Assembly (NCBI GenBank): GCA_037013495.1
Contig: CM072811.1
Location: 14,948,659-15,012,658, forward strand
DNA length: 64,000 bases
Origin: Hippophae tibetana
Lineage: Eukaryota; Streptophyta; Magnoliopsida; Rosales; Elaeagnaceae
Direction of reading: 5' to 3'
The notes under the pieces were generated by a model, which did no database searches, was not told where the DNA came from, and saw nothing but the letters and a program-made list of their open reading frames with translations. Of the stretch, positions 49,537 to 62,399 are shown piece after piece (within the stretch, counting starts at the first letter, position 1; every line of letters begins with the position of its first letter). Position numbers and translations under genes: made by a program.

Positions 49537-49553
49537 CCCCGGCAACGGCGCCA
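49537..49553 (-). other. tRNA-Asp primer binding site of family A
   Basis: CCCCGGCAACGGCGCCA on the plus strand equals the last 17 bases of plant tRNA-Asp including CCA. Together with the flanking LTR end it sets the orientation of the element. Confidence 0.9.
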
Positions 49554-49559
49554 AAAACT

Positions 49560-51442
49560 TGATGAACGAAAACCGACATCGTCGATTCTTGCCAATACTT
49601 TGGTTTTAATATTTATAAAACTCTCGCAAGTGCACGAATCATTTCGAAGAAAATGATAAGTATACTCCCAAGGTCGATCTAAGGAAGGAATGTGTGTGGT
49701 TTTTAATTTATTATTCAAACTTCTAAAAACGAAATTAAATCCTAAACATCCTGTCACGATAGTTTGGGGTTTTTGTGTTTTTAATCTACTTACATAAAAA
49801 TAAACATAGATTCAATAAACATTTATGCAAATTTTATCATTTATAATGGCAGAATATTTATGGATATAATAACTAAGTTAATTATGCTTGCTCATATTAT
49901 CTAGGTTATTAAAGATATGAATTGATATTTATTGATTCTCCCTTTTTTGTATGAATACCACCTTTGGTGGGGTTAGATATTCTTTGTTAACTAAACAAAT
50001 CAATTAACACCTATGGGTGGGGTTGATAACTAATTTGCCTCATTAAATTAATTCCTTTTTCTAAGAGATTGAAAATGAACCATTTAAATGCCACCTTTGG
50101 TGGGGTTAGACAGTTTAAACTTTATTCAAGGTGTCCAAATTAAACCTAAGAATTTAGCTATCCGAGTACTAACTTTCAAGTTTTAAAACCACTACCGAAA
50201 ACATGTTGTCAATACATTTTCAGATAATAATTCTTATAAAAACTTTTGAAATAGAGCTTCACTCTAACTACCGGGCGATTGTACCATCAAATAAAAGAGC
50301 ACTACTCTAAATCAGATCGAATAACTAAACCTTAAAATCTAATTTTCAGGTTTAAGTTTGTAATGAAAAATAATATATTTCTCTCTAACATTCTTAATAT
50401 AAAATCATGAATAAAAACAAAATCAATTTATTTTAGAGATTTTTACCTATTTAATATTTCGCAAGCATAACAACGTTATTATTACATCATGTTTACTAAA
50501 TAGCCAGCACAGTTAAATTTAACCACAGACAAATTAAATATAACATGTAAGAATAAAGCATAAAAATAACTGTAAAGAAAATAAAATCCTTACAGAACTT
50601 CGACGCTATTCCCGTTGCTGGAAAAACTCCAAGCGGAATTTGCACTCCCATTTATTGAATCAAAGAGCTAAAATATTACAAAAACATAACTAGTTCTTCC
50701 CAAAAAAAAGGGAAGAACTCTAAATCTAAGAGAAATTAACTAAGAAAAGCTAAAAACTAAGAAAACATAAGAAAAACTAAGAAAAACTAAAGAATCCTAA
50801 AAATCTAAGAAAAGAGAGAAAAGAATGTATTTGGAGGTGTTTTTAGGTGTGATTTGAAGTGAAGGGAAGGGGGGTATTTATAGGTGAGGATGGAGAGAAA
50901 AAGTAGAGAAAAAAATGTTAAAAAAATGTAAAAACGCGGATTATTGATTGCTGACGTCATTTGATGATGTCAGCATGACATGGGGCGGCTGCACAGTACC
51001 GGGTATGAACAGTGCCGAGTCTGATGAACAGTACGCGCGGATGAACAGTACCCGCGGATGAACAGTGCGCGCGCTGCTGCTTGGGGCGGTACTGGGCGCT
51101 GGGGCGCGGCGGTCGGGCGGTGGGGCGCGGCGGCCGGGCAGCGCGGCGGCGCGTTTTTCTCCTTTTTGACCTTTTTGACCCATTTTGTCCAATTTTTCCA
51201 TATTTGTCGACCTTTCCGCATTTATTTATTAATATATTTGTGATGTATTGCTTCCAGTATTCCTCTTTGAGTTTTTAAGTTGCGTTTTTAAGCCAAAATA
51301 CCTGAAAAACAATAAAAATACCCGTGATTCCGAAAAAGACAAATTTATATAAATATATGATAAAACATATAAATATATATATTTTTAATCAATTAATGTG
51401 CATAAAATCATGGTTATTTTAGTGCTTTTTGAGCACTCATCA
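49560..51442 (-). repeat. Family A 5' LTR (1883 bp)
   Basis: It starts on the minus strand with TGATGAGTGCTCAAAAAGC and ends GTTTTCGTTCATCA. Six bases separate it from the primer site at 49537-49553. The GC-rich block near 51000-51150 stands out sharply from the AT-rich remainder. Confidence 0.92.
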
Positions 51443-53301
51443 CGCGCCTATCTGCCCCATATGCGCGTGCAGATGGGGCAGAGATGGGCGTAGACATGCG
51501 CGGAATAGAGTAGGGAAACGCGCGATACGTGTGGAATGTAGAGTAGGTGCACACGTTGCTGGGCGGCTGCGTGTGCGATTTTCTCTTTGACATTTTTGAC
51601 CTTTTTGACCCATTTTGTCCAATTTTTCCATATTTTTTGACTTTTCCTCATTTATTTTATGAATATATTTGTGATGTATTGCCTACAGTATTCCTCTTTG
51701 AGTCTTTAAGTTACGTTTTTAAGTGAAAATACCTGAAAAACAATAAAAAACCAATGTTTCGAAAAGATAAATTTATTTAAATATATGATAAAATCATATA
51801 AATATATATATTTTTAATCACTTAATGTGCATAAAATCATGGTAATTTTAGTACTTTTTGAGCACTCATCAATCAACTCATCTACACTTTGCTAGTTTGA
51901 ATCACAAATGTTTCAATTTACACATGTAACCTGCACACACGAAACATACACATATTTTGTGAATGTATCATGTAGAAACAATTCATTGTCTATCCAGATA
52001 CTATCGTGTTACCTTATTCATGTAGACATCGATAGAGTAAGCATAGTTAGACATACAACATACGCCCATGCAACATACATAATTACCTCATCCTTCATGC
52101 AAAAATCCCTCTAAGTGAATGTAAGTCAAGTAATAAGATGCTCTACACTCACGTCCCATGAAATATGCAACATGGCACAAATATTGAGTTGTGCACACAA
52201 ACTTCTCCCCTTTTTGACATAGAAAGTCAAAGAAACCCCTAAAGAAGGGAGATAAGGCTTAAAATTAAACAATAATCCTAACACTTATGCAACACAATAG
52301 AGAAGATTAAAGAAAACATAATAAGAACTGACACATGCAAGAAGAGAGAATAGAAATAGAAGACAAAGGAAACAAACAAAGTTTTTCAAGCTCCTAAAAA
52401 ATTGGAGAACACACAAAGAAATCTCTCATGGAGAAATGTAGACACCAATTGCCTTTCTCAAAAACTCAAACCTGAGACAATCTAAAGGTTTAGTAAAAAC
52501 ATTAGCAAGTTGAAAATCAATGCTCATGTGCTACAAAGAAAACATGTTCGACTCCACTAAGTCTCTTATGAAGTGATGTCTAATGTCAATGTGTTTGGTC
52601 CTTGAATGTTGGATCAAAGTTTTTGATATATGTATATCACTAGTGTTGTCACAAAGAAAAATCAAGTTTTTTACTGTAATTCCATAGTTTGACAACATTT
52701 ACTTCATCCATAGTAATTGAGAGCAGCATAACCCAGAAAGAGACATACAACTCTATTTCTTACTATGCTAGAAAATCAAAAAGTTTCCTAAGTAGAAACA
52801 CCCATCTAACATACTCTTTGGCTAATCATTACACCGTATCCATTCTACATCTTAATACCCAACCAATTCTGTTGTAGTGTCACAAGGATACCAAATAACA
52901 AATGTTGAAGTATTGTTAACATACTTGATGATTCTTTTAACTATAGCGAGATGAGACTCTTTGGAACTAGCCTAAAATCTAGAAAAAATCCAACATTGAA
53001 GGAGATATCTATGCAACTAACAATTAAGTATAGAAGACTTCCAATCATGCTTTTATATAGTGCCTATTTGACTTCTTTTTCAGAAGGATCTTTAGAGAGT
53101 TATAATACTCATAGGTGTGCGAGCACATTTAGCATTGTCCAATCCAAACTTAACAAGCTCCTTGACATACTTTTATTAAGAGAGAAAGATCCCATCTTTC
53201 ATCTATTTAACTTTAAACCCAAGGAAGAACTTTAACTCTCTAACTAGGCTCATTTCAAATTCATTCTGCATAGTTACTACAAACTCTTGAGTAAGGATAT
53301 C

Positions 53302-55215
53302 TAAAGATTCTCATATGAAGGAAAAATTACACAAAGGTTAATCGTTCTTCCAACACAAATAGGTAACCATAACTTAGATGAGGAGTGGAAATTCCAACCC
53401 ATGGAATCTTTTCACGAGCTCTATATCAATTCGGCCAAATAGGTCTTATAATATGAATTAAGCTATTAACACAATGAAAATAGAAAACAACATGCTCAAT
53501 TCAATACACTACAAAAAAAATTAGCAGATATAGAAATAACAATTTGTAGAATACACACTAGTGACAATATGCCTTATGGGCTCTTATCTAGAGTAGCAAC
53601 ATGCATACATGTAAAACAATACATGGATTGTGATATAGGCATACTACCGAAAAGCTAAAAGGATTTTTAATCACTCCAAGACCTAGTATGTGGGAATATA
53701 TTTGATCAATGATGATTGTACTTTCATAGCATGCTATCAAATATACTTAGCAAACCCTAAAAAGAGTCCAATACTTGGTACACCTCCATGATAAGGAGAT
53801 AATAACTTCTTAAAGACTCAAACCAAACTCGCATATAGATAAAAGGAAGACTATACTAATACATAATCTAATCATGCATGACTACAAAGGAGTCCAAGAC
53901 CTGATACAAAATTAGGTTAAGGAGATACTTACTCTTTAAGGACTCAACCCAATCAAGAAAACAATAGAGAGATAAACTCCTGACAAAAAACACAACTATA
54001 ATAAAAATAATCACAGATAGATAGTATGAAACGAAAGCAATATTGAAGAGCTAGAAAGCTCATAATAAATGAAAAAAATTTATAATCAGAGTCTAAACTT
54101 TAGTATGTAGAAACATACATAATTTAAACTCTGATTGTCTAACCATACATTAGAGCATGTACAACACCATATATAATGAGGTAAACCTACATAGAGATCT
54201 ACCTATGTGGTAAAATCTGTGGGTTGCTTAAGGAAATCACTCTACAGAAAAAATCTACTAATCAATAAAATAGTTACAACTCTAAAAGAAATAAAACCTA
54301 TATTACCAATATCAATTATGACCTCTATCATAATTTCCTATTGCTTTTTTGCTTGTTACTTCAACAATGATCTTATTCAAATCAGAAACCTATCTCTCCT
54401 TCAATGGCCACACCACCAAATATGGTGTGATCAGTAATCACATACTAGTAACCAGAAGTGTAACAACTCATACTCTTGAGGCCCACCCTAAACTGAAACA
54501 CCCTATCTCTTATTACACATAACAAGAGATATGAGAACTCAAATCACTTAGCTTACTCTCACAAAAAAGTTCTTGCAACATCGATAAGATAGTCTTAAGA
54601 ACTCACAGGTTAAGAACACTATTTTACACTAACTAGGAAACATCATCTCGAGTACTCACAACTCAAGGTATTAGTGATATAGAAACTTAAAAATGAGATA
54701 TCAATTTGATAGAGCTCTGCTACATGTTTTTGGATACCAAATAAGAAGAAATGTGATGGTATTTATAGAACTCAAATTTTCCACCTTACCAGGCACCTTC
54801 CCAACTACCTTGCTAACCATCTCGCCAAGGGTGGTGGAGAGGGTGATAGTGATCGTGGTGGTGAGCTTGGTGGCAATATACTAAAAAGTCACATTTTTCA
54901 TTCTAAAAATTACCTAGTAGTTTTCATAAATACCTCGTAGTCAAAACAAACCAAAAACACAATTGAAAATGTCAACTCGCTCACACGCTTGCTCATCGAA
55001 AACTAATACTACACTTAGCATGCAAACTATGAAAACCAACCCCGTGTTGTGTGTAAACATATTTTTATACAAAGTGTTCCTATGTGCATATGTGTATTAC
55101 TGATCTATAATAACGAACCTTACATAGAGGATGACAGAGTATTGAGTAAAAACAATAAACACCTTTTTTGTACATGGGAAGCAAACACATAGACATAAGA
55201 AAAAAAATACTTATA
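53302..55215 (-). mobile_element. Second Sirevirus-type LTR with leader-like sequence, inserted in the RT region
   Basis: The segment splits the Sirevirus RT. On the minus strand it opens TATAAGTATTTTTTTTC, comparable with the TGTAAGT start of the LTR at 41830-43050, and aligns with that LTR down to about 53755. The remaining 450 bp to 53302 is not LTR and resembles a non-coding leader. Flanking pentamers GTATC (55216-55220) and ATATC (53297-53301) match at four of five positions, consistent with an old target duplication. Confidence 0.55.
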
Positions 55216-58200
55216 GTATCCATCATGGATCCAAAAATAATGCCATCTACATACACCTGTATTATGACAACTTCACCCTTGTCTATTGAGAAGAACAAAG
55301 TTATGTTGCCTTCTCATTTTAGAAAACCATTATTAGGAGAAATGTAATAGGACACTCATGCCAAGCTCTTGGATCTTGCTTAAATCCATACAATGCTTTC
55401 TTTAATCTCATAACAGGATCTAGAAAATAAGGGTCTTTGTAACCTGTGGGCTATTCGACATAAACTTTCTCTTTGAGTACATTTTTAAGAAAAGAAATCT
55501 TCCCATCCATTTGGTAGAAATCCAAAATAACATGCAAAACCAATCTGTAATCTCACAGACTCAAGGTGAGAGACCAAAGAAAATGTTTTTTCAAAATTGA
55601 TACTTTCTAACTGAGTGAACCCTTGAGCAATAAGATGAGTTTTATTTCAAGAAATCAAGCCATTTTCATCCTCTTATTTCTTGTATAGCCAACGTGTATT
55701 TATGACATATTTATCTTTATGTTTGGGAACAAGATACTAAACATCATTCCTTTGGAACTAAGTAAGTTCCTCCTGCATAGAGTTGATCCAGTGTACATCC
55801 TGTAGGGAACGTACATCCTATAGGGCCTTCAAATTTTTAGAAAGGATGGAAAACACATATACTTCAAAGTCTCTTGTATCTAACATATTCTTTTGAACCC
55901 TCATTCAACATTACCAATAATTTTATTAGTAGAATGAGCATTCTTTGCCCATCTAGAAAGAGAGGATTCTTCTTTTTCATATTCATCTTTTTCCTCTTCT
56001 TTGGTAGTCTTTGCTGGGCCAACTAGAATAATAGTAGAAGGAGTCTCAAAATTATCAGTGGCATTTGTAGAAGAACTCCAATCACAAAAATATTGATGTC
56101 TTTAGACTCAATATGTTTAGTGGCACCAAAGCCATTGATGACTACATTGATAGATTCCATAACAATTGAAGTTCTTAAATTGTAGACACTGTAGGCATGA
56201 TTGTTGTTTGAATATTCCAAAAAATTTCCAAGGCAACTATTAGCTTCAATCTTGCCTAAATTCTCTGTATCCTTAAGAATGTAACAAATTCTACCAAACA
56301 CGCAAATGTGCTTCACATTGGGTTCTTACAATGCATAAGTTCATAAGAATTTTGACATGCTAGGTCTCAAGAAGCAACATTTCAAGGTGTAGTAGAAGGT
56401 TTTTATTGCTTCAACCCAAACATGGTTAGCCAAATTCTTGCTAGTCAATATTACTCTAGCCATTTCTTGAATGATCTTGTTCTTTCTCTTAACAATACCA
56501 TTCTGTTGATAGGTCTTTGGTGTGAAAAACTAATGTTGTATGCCCATATTGTCATAGAAGGATTTGAAATCTAAATTCACAAACTCTTTCTCATGATCAT
56601 TTCTTATTTTGATGATACTTTTAATAAATTCAAACTTCTTGTTTTGTAATTTATTATATAGATACTTGAACTCAGCAATAACTTTTGATTTCTCTCTTAG
56701 AAACATAAGCTATGTATATCTAGAGAAATCATCAATAACCACCATGATGTATTTTCTCCCATAAATATTGGCAATCTACATTGAACCCATAAGATCCATA
56801 TGAAGAAGATTAATAGGTCTCATCATGGAGAGATGTTCATTAGACATGTGTTGGTTCTTACTTTACTTACCCAACTGACAAGGACTGCATGCATATTTAG
56901 GCAGAGTAGTGATGGAAGGAAGACCTCTATCAATATTGAGGCTTGAAATTTTCTTCAAATGGTTGTAGTTAACATGCCCTAAACATTGGTTCCAAAGCTC
57001 TTTTGTACTAAGACTTATTCTTATGCACACAACTTCAGAAGGGTTTCTAACACAATAACAAATGTCTTCTAAATTGGCATCCTTGACCATTATATTTTCC
57101 AAACTATTAAACATTGTACACTTTATATGAATGAATTTAACTAAGCACTTATTATCACAGATTTTACTAATGTTGAAATGATTTTCCTTGAGACATTCTA
57201 CACATACAGAAAATCCTTAAGCTTAGGTATTCCAAGTGCACTAGGGGATCCAATTCCATAAATCAAAGCTTTATTTCCATCTTCAAAAGTAATAGGCCCA
57301 TCATTTGCAAGAATCAAGTTGGTAAGGATGGATTTATCTACAGTCATATGGCTATAACATCCACTATCAAAGTACCAACATCTAGACGCTTGAGCCTTAT
57401 AAGCAGTGTGAAAAATGTTGCAATTCACGTTTAGATCACCATAAGCATTAACCTGAGAGGACTTTAACTCATAGAGAAGCACAATTTCTTCATTATATAT
57501 TATCAAAGCTTCATTAGTAAGAGTGACATATAGATTTATCAGATCTTCAATACGACTTAACATTTTCTTGTCATAACAACAAAATTCTCTATGAATGGTA
57601 GATGTATAGAAGAAACCTGAGGTGCCTAAGATAGAGGGAGGGAGAAATACTCTTTGCACTTAACATATCATAAGTGCAATCATCACCAAAATTCTTAAAA
57701 GAGGGAACATGATCTTGAGTAGCAGCAATAGTAGAGGAGGAAGTTGTTAAAACAAATATTTCCAAGAGACCATTTCTGATTGATGTCTCGAGATTCCTTG
57801 ATTTTATTTTCAGCATCATACTATTGAAGATGGATAGACTCGACCATTTAATGTTTATCCAAAAAATTGGATTCAAAATGCTTGACTTTAAGAGTATTGG
57901 GATCATCATAAACTTGAAGATCATTGAGTTTTACTTCACAATCATCCAATAAAGACTCAAGAAGAGGCTTTTCATCTTCCAAGATATGAATATATTTTTT
58001 CAAATTGGAGATAATATTAGAATTATTTGAAGAATAATTAGGAATAGCTTGAACTTTGTGAGCTTTTGATTCCTTATCCTGAAGAGATTTCTTGAGCTCA
58101 TTTATACGAGAAAGACTCTTCTCATTATCACAAAGAGACTGAAGAAGAGCCTTTTCATCTTCTAAGATATGAATATCTTTCTTCAAATTGGAGATAATAT

Positions 58201-59086
58201 TAGAATTATTTGAAGAAGAATTAGGAGTAGTTTGAACTATATTAGCTTTTGATTCCTTGTCCTGAAGAGATTTCTGGAGCTTATTTATTCCAGAGAGACA
58301 CTTCTCATTTTCATGAATGAGAATTTGATGTGACTTGATATGATTATCCAATCTCATCTTTAAGTTTCCTACATCCTTCTCACTTTCCAAAGTGAGGTTA
58401 AACAATTTACCAGAGAGGTCCAAATGCTTGTTATTTCTTTCTTTTAAATTGTTGTTAAACTTGATCATAATCTTCTTCAGTTTGAGATTCTCACACACAT
58501 CTTAATTGTAAGACTCTTGAAGAGAAAATTTGCCATAATGAACAACATTAGTCCATTAAGAGATTTTGGAAGAGTTTCTTTTAGAATGAGAAACCATCAA
58601 AGTATAACAATTAGAAGTATTAACCTCAACCTTTTCTCAATGAAGCACATCTATATGAAGGAAACACCCATCATACTTTCTTTCTATGAATTCATAGGCT
58701 TCGTTGGAGTTAGTTAACTTTGAAATTAGACTTAAGTATTTAGTAGTAACAAAACTGATAACTATGTATAACCCTTGACAATTAAGGTTATTGAGACACG
58801 ATTCCTCTTTATTCCAAGTAGTATCAGGTTTAAGTTCAACAACACTAATTTTTGAGATGTCCATATAGCACTTCCAACATACTCAATCAAGGACCAAAAT
58901 CATTATTTAATGATCTCAGATAAGAAAACATCCAAGATCTCCTATAAAAGTAATAACTTCCATAAAACTAAGGTGTCCACTGACCAAACGTCTCACATCA
59001 TCGATCATGTAATATTAAGGAAATTAAACATATATAAGGTAGGAAAGGATCAACACTAGAGTGATTAAACCCAAAAGGGTATACTT

Positions 59087-59098
59087 GCTCTAATACCA
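59087..59098 (-). other. tRNA-Met primer site of the Sirevirus
   Basis: GCTCTAATACCA is one base from the reverse of TGGTATCAGAGC. An LTR end lies immediately to the right and gag to the left, fixing the minus orientation. Confidence 0.75.
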
Positions 59099-59522
59099 AT
59101 TGAAATAGTCTAGCCCCCAGTACACTACTAGGGTAAGGAGATGGACTCCTTAAAGACTAAGCTCCACAAGCAGTAGAACAACACAAGGAAAGTAATGTAC
59201 ATAACTAGGGTCAGGAAAGAAAGCATGAAACAACAAAAAATTAAAGTCTTTCCAAATCTTATATGTTGTACTATACATGATAAAGATTCAGGTTGTACTC
59301 ACACTAAAGTAGATCATACAAACATAGTCATATTATGAGGTAAACCCAAATAGAACCACTGTGCATGTGGTGAAATCCATAAGTTACTTAAGATAACCAT
59401 TTGGCAACAAAAAATTAACTAATAGAAATAAAAAAATAAGACTTGATAAAAGTAAATGAAAATATCTGCATCAGTCGAGACCACTCTGCCCTAATTACCT
59501 ATTGCTACCCTTGCTTGTTGTT

Positions 59523-62300
59523 TGATGTCCAAATTTTGTATTTATAATTAAAATCAATATTCATTCAAGCAATACAAAAAGATTAATACTAAAATAAAAT
59601 AATACAAAGAAAATATTAATATCAATAATAGATGGATGATGTGCCCTGCTCCAAAATTATGATCTTGATCTTTAAAATAATCTTGAATTTTCAACAATCT
59701 TTTCTTCTTTCTTGATTGTGAAAAACTCCCTAATGAAAAGTTATATCAAACCTAAAAGGTTTAGTGTTTATTTATAGGAAAATGTGTGTAAAGAGGGCTT
59801 GGGGTAAAATTATGTTTACATGGTGCAACACACCTTTTTCTCCACTAGGGCATGGAATTCAATCACCTTGCATTATGTCAACTAAAGAGGGCCTTACTGA
59901 GACACAATATATTTCATGCCGTGGCACATTTAGTTCAACATGCCTAGTAGTTATTTTCGAGAGATGTATGCCATGACACAATTATTTCTTCATCGTGGTA
60001 CGCTTTATTTGTTTTGAATTTTTCCTCATACTCCTTACAAATGGTTGGTTTTTGATGTAAGGTTTACATGCTTTTGTCTTTTAAGATCTTAGGGTGTAAA
60101 ATAACTACTCTAAGTGTTGTTCTTCACGTGTTGACAAGTTGATCTATTTTGAAGCTAAAAACACCTAAAATATAAGAAAACATATCGATGATTCTAAATA
60201 GATAGATTTACATAAATAATAATATAAATATGCTATAATTAAACATATTTATTTCAACTAAGCACAATAAAATCATGAATTATGAGTGCTTTTCAAGCAC
60301 TTATTACAACCTGAATCAACTTCTTATTCCCCTTTAGTAAGAAAAGTAATCTAAAAAATGAAATCAAAAAATAAATAAATTAACAAACTATATATACTAA
60401 CCTAAATAATTTTCGTAGATCGACACGATTGCATTTAGTATATGAAATAAGCTTTTAAACCTCTAGGTAACCATAGTGGATAAGTTTAAGTTTCATGAGG
60501 GCTTTTAATGATGGTGCCCATAAACATTCTAACAAGCAAAAACTAAAAATATAAATAATTCACATGGAAAAATAAAAAATAAAACTAAAAATAACAAAAT
60601 AAAAACTGAAATCAACAAAATATATAATGCATTAGTTTCTTTTTAATTCATAATCAAAATCTCAAGCACGAGTTCATTCAACATACCAAAGGATCAAATT
60701 TCATTGTTTAAATCAATACTATCACAAAATCATGCCCCATTTACTGAATTCGTTTCCACTCTAATTCTCACAAGATATACTCTGGTTATCACACTAATTC
60801 TATGTATTTATGAACTTAGCAAATTATATGCCAATATAAGTTATGTAAAGAATAAAGAAAATATATTTGCATATGTTTATAACAACAAAGGCTCAAATGT
60901 GCATAACATTGATCTCATGAATGGAATCAAGTGCTAGGATTTACGAAGATATTACATTACTAATCTCGTACTTCAGTCAAAATTATTAAGTAAAAATATG
61001 AAGTATATGTCTAAAGATAAATGAAATTACTTTTGACTTTCAGGAATTATACCAAATATTTTTTTTTAATAATCATCTTACTACTTTCAAAAATTTATGG
61101 TCATATTATTTAATTATACTATATTTTTCTCTTTTTTTTTCATTTTTTTAGAAGGGACAGATGTACATATTTGTGTTATGGCGATTGGCCATTTTTTTCA
61201 TTTTTCTCCAAGGGAACCCATATATATCTCTTTTTTGTTTTTACTAAAAGTTGAGCATATGAAGATAGATATATACTATCAATTTCTACTCAAATCATAT
61301 AATTTATGCAATGAAAATAAGTACATGATACTTCATCAGATGTTTATAATCCTAACATTCAATCAAAACCAATAGAGACTATCTAACAATTTTAAATATT
61401 AACAAAAGTGTTTAAAGGAGTAGAAGAAAAATCGTCACTTAGAATAAAACGCTTTTGTCTCAATAATCTAACAAGGTATCTCTACTATTTGATTCCTAAA
61501 TGCCAGTTTTGGGTTTATCTCAATCTCAATATCCAAGCATGAAAACAAACTATGAATAGAACTCACTCTTAAAATAATCTATGAACATGTTTAAGGCATC
61601 AAACAAACAATGCAAAAACTCAACTATTCACTTTAAATTAACTTAAAGTATGACAATATTACATCAATTTTTTTATTGGAACTAAATGTCCCTAACTAAA
61701 CTAACAAATAGAAAAAAAATGTATCATGGACTTTAAAATGCATTATTTCATAAGAACTTTTCCTTCCACTCCAAACCTATAATCTACATTATCCTTAATC
61801 TGCCAAATGTAAATCAAAGATATAGAAGAAAAAGAACAAAACATTTACACAATTATAATAGTGCATTGTGATTAAGTATGGTGATGTGATGCATTCATCA
61901 TCTAGTTCAATTTCTCACACAAAAAGAATCACTATTTACTTCACATGAATCACACATTATCAAACAATTATGAAATTAATAGTTCTAAATAACAGAAACA
62001 TTGTTTACGCTAATGGAAATAAAAATTAAATGAAGTCTAAAATAAAAATAATTATAAAAAAACTATAGAAAACAAAAAAAATTAAAAGCAAAAGAAAAAG
62101 TTTTAATGGATTACCTCCCAAAATTATTATTATTATTATGTTTATAGTTAATTAATTGTTTTATTTATTTAAAACTAAACAAATTTGAAAAAATAAATAC
62201 TAGACAATAAAAAAATCAAAAAATTAAAATTAATAAAAACAATTAACAAAAGAAATAAATATAAAATAAAATAAATAAATAAAAACAAATAATGAAAAGT
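59523..62300 (-). mobile_element. Family A element, old short-LTR copy
   Basis: The 3' LTR (59523-60306, 784 bp) starts on the minus strand near TAATAAGTGCTTG. The interior from 60307 matches the full-length element's interior: ACTTCTTATTCCCCTTTAG, the CCTCTAGGTAACCATAGTGG block near 60460, CAGTTTTGGGTTTA near 61505, GATTACCTCCCA near 62110 and the AATAAAATAAAT-rich end. It is diverged, with no 5' LTR or primer site seen. It cuts the Sirevirus 5' LTR at 59522. Confidence 0.7.
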
Positions 62301-62399
62301 TTCTATTTAGTTATGGATGAGATTAGTTAGATGGTTGGTGAATAGATGATCAATGGAAGTATGAAAAAATAAAATTTTGTAGAATAGCCAGAAATACAA
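62301..62399. other. Unassigned join between family A and Sirevirus sequence
   Basis: Short AT-rich sequence. The exact junction could not be placed. Confidence 0.3.

Larger units (their letters stand above)
43616..51442 (-). mobile_element. Full-length family A element: large, non-coding LTR retrotransposon
   Basis: TSD CGCGC lies at 43611-43615 and 51443-51447. The 3' LTR is 43616-45531 (1916 bp) and the 5' LTR is 49560-51442 (1883 bp), with TGATGA...TCATCA ends. A tRNA-Asp primer site sits at 49537-49553, and a G-rich tract precedes the 3' LTR (minus strand GGTTGGGGGTTG at 45532-45543). The roughly 4-kb interior has no gag or pol and no conserved reading frame, so it is of LARD type and would depend on another element's proteins. 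By eye the LTRs differ at about a dozen substitutions plus repeat-number changes, so the insertion is young. It looks structurally whole. Confidence 0.9.
43243..51871. mobile_element. Family A palindromic unit (about 0.8 kb) split by a full-length family A element
   Basis: The outer ends are TGATGAGTGCTA at 43243 and GAGCACTCATCA ending at 51871, flanked by ATCAA at 43238-43242 and 51872-51876. The left arm is 43243-43615 and the right arm is 51448-51871, head to head. Both arms share variants absent from the inserted element's LTRs, such as ACTGTAGGCAATACATC and AAATGAGGAAAAGTCAA. The original centre around 51448-51500 contains CTGCCCCAT...ATGGGGCAG. The unit itself lies in the 3' non-coding region of the Sirevirus. 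Confidence 0.85.
41830..59522 (-). mobile_element. Sirevirus (Ty1/copia), interrupted by nested insertions
   Basis: Minus-strand order: partial 5' LTR (59099-59522), tRNA-Met primer site (59087-59098), gag (58864-57700) with a long coiled-coil part (58498-57860, repeated NELKKSLQDKESK), protease (CWYFDSGCYSHMT near 57390), pre-integrase (LWNQCLGHVNYNHL near 57000), integrase end (FLEYSNNNHAYSVYNLRT near 56210), RT and RNase H (55700-55216 and 53301-52140; VYVDGIIFGS, LCDNTSDIYISKTLIQHSRTK), 3' non-coding sequence, polypurine tract (43051-43062) and 3' LTR (41830-43050). It is interrupted by 43243-51871 and by 53302-55215. The coding parts are broken at many points. Confidence 0.8.

Noticed and set aside
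58517-58717. Plus-strand frame of 66 residues
   Set aside because: Opposite the Sirevirus gag; no independent signal.
60704-61375. Plus-strand frames of 77-92 residues
   Set aside because: They lie in the non-coding interior of an old family A copy and have no counterpart in the full-length copy.
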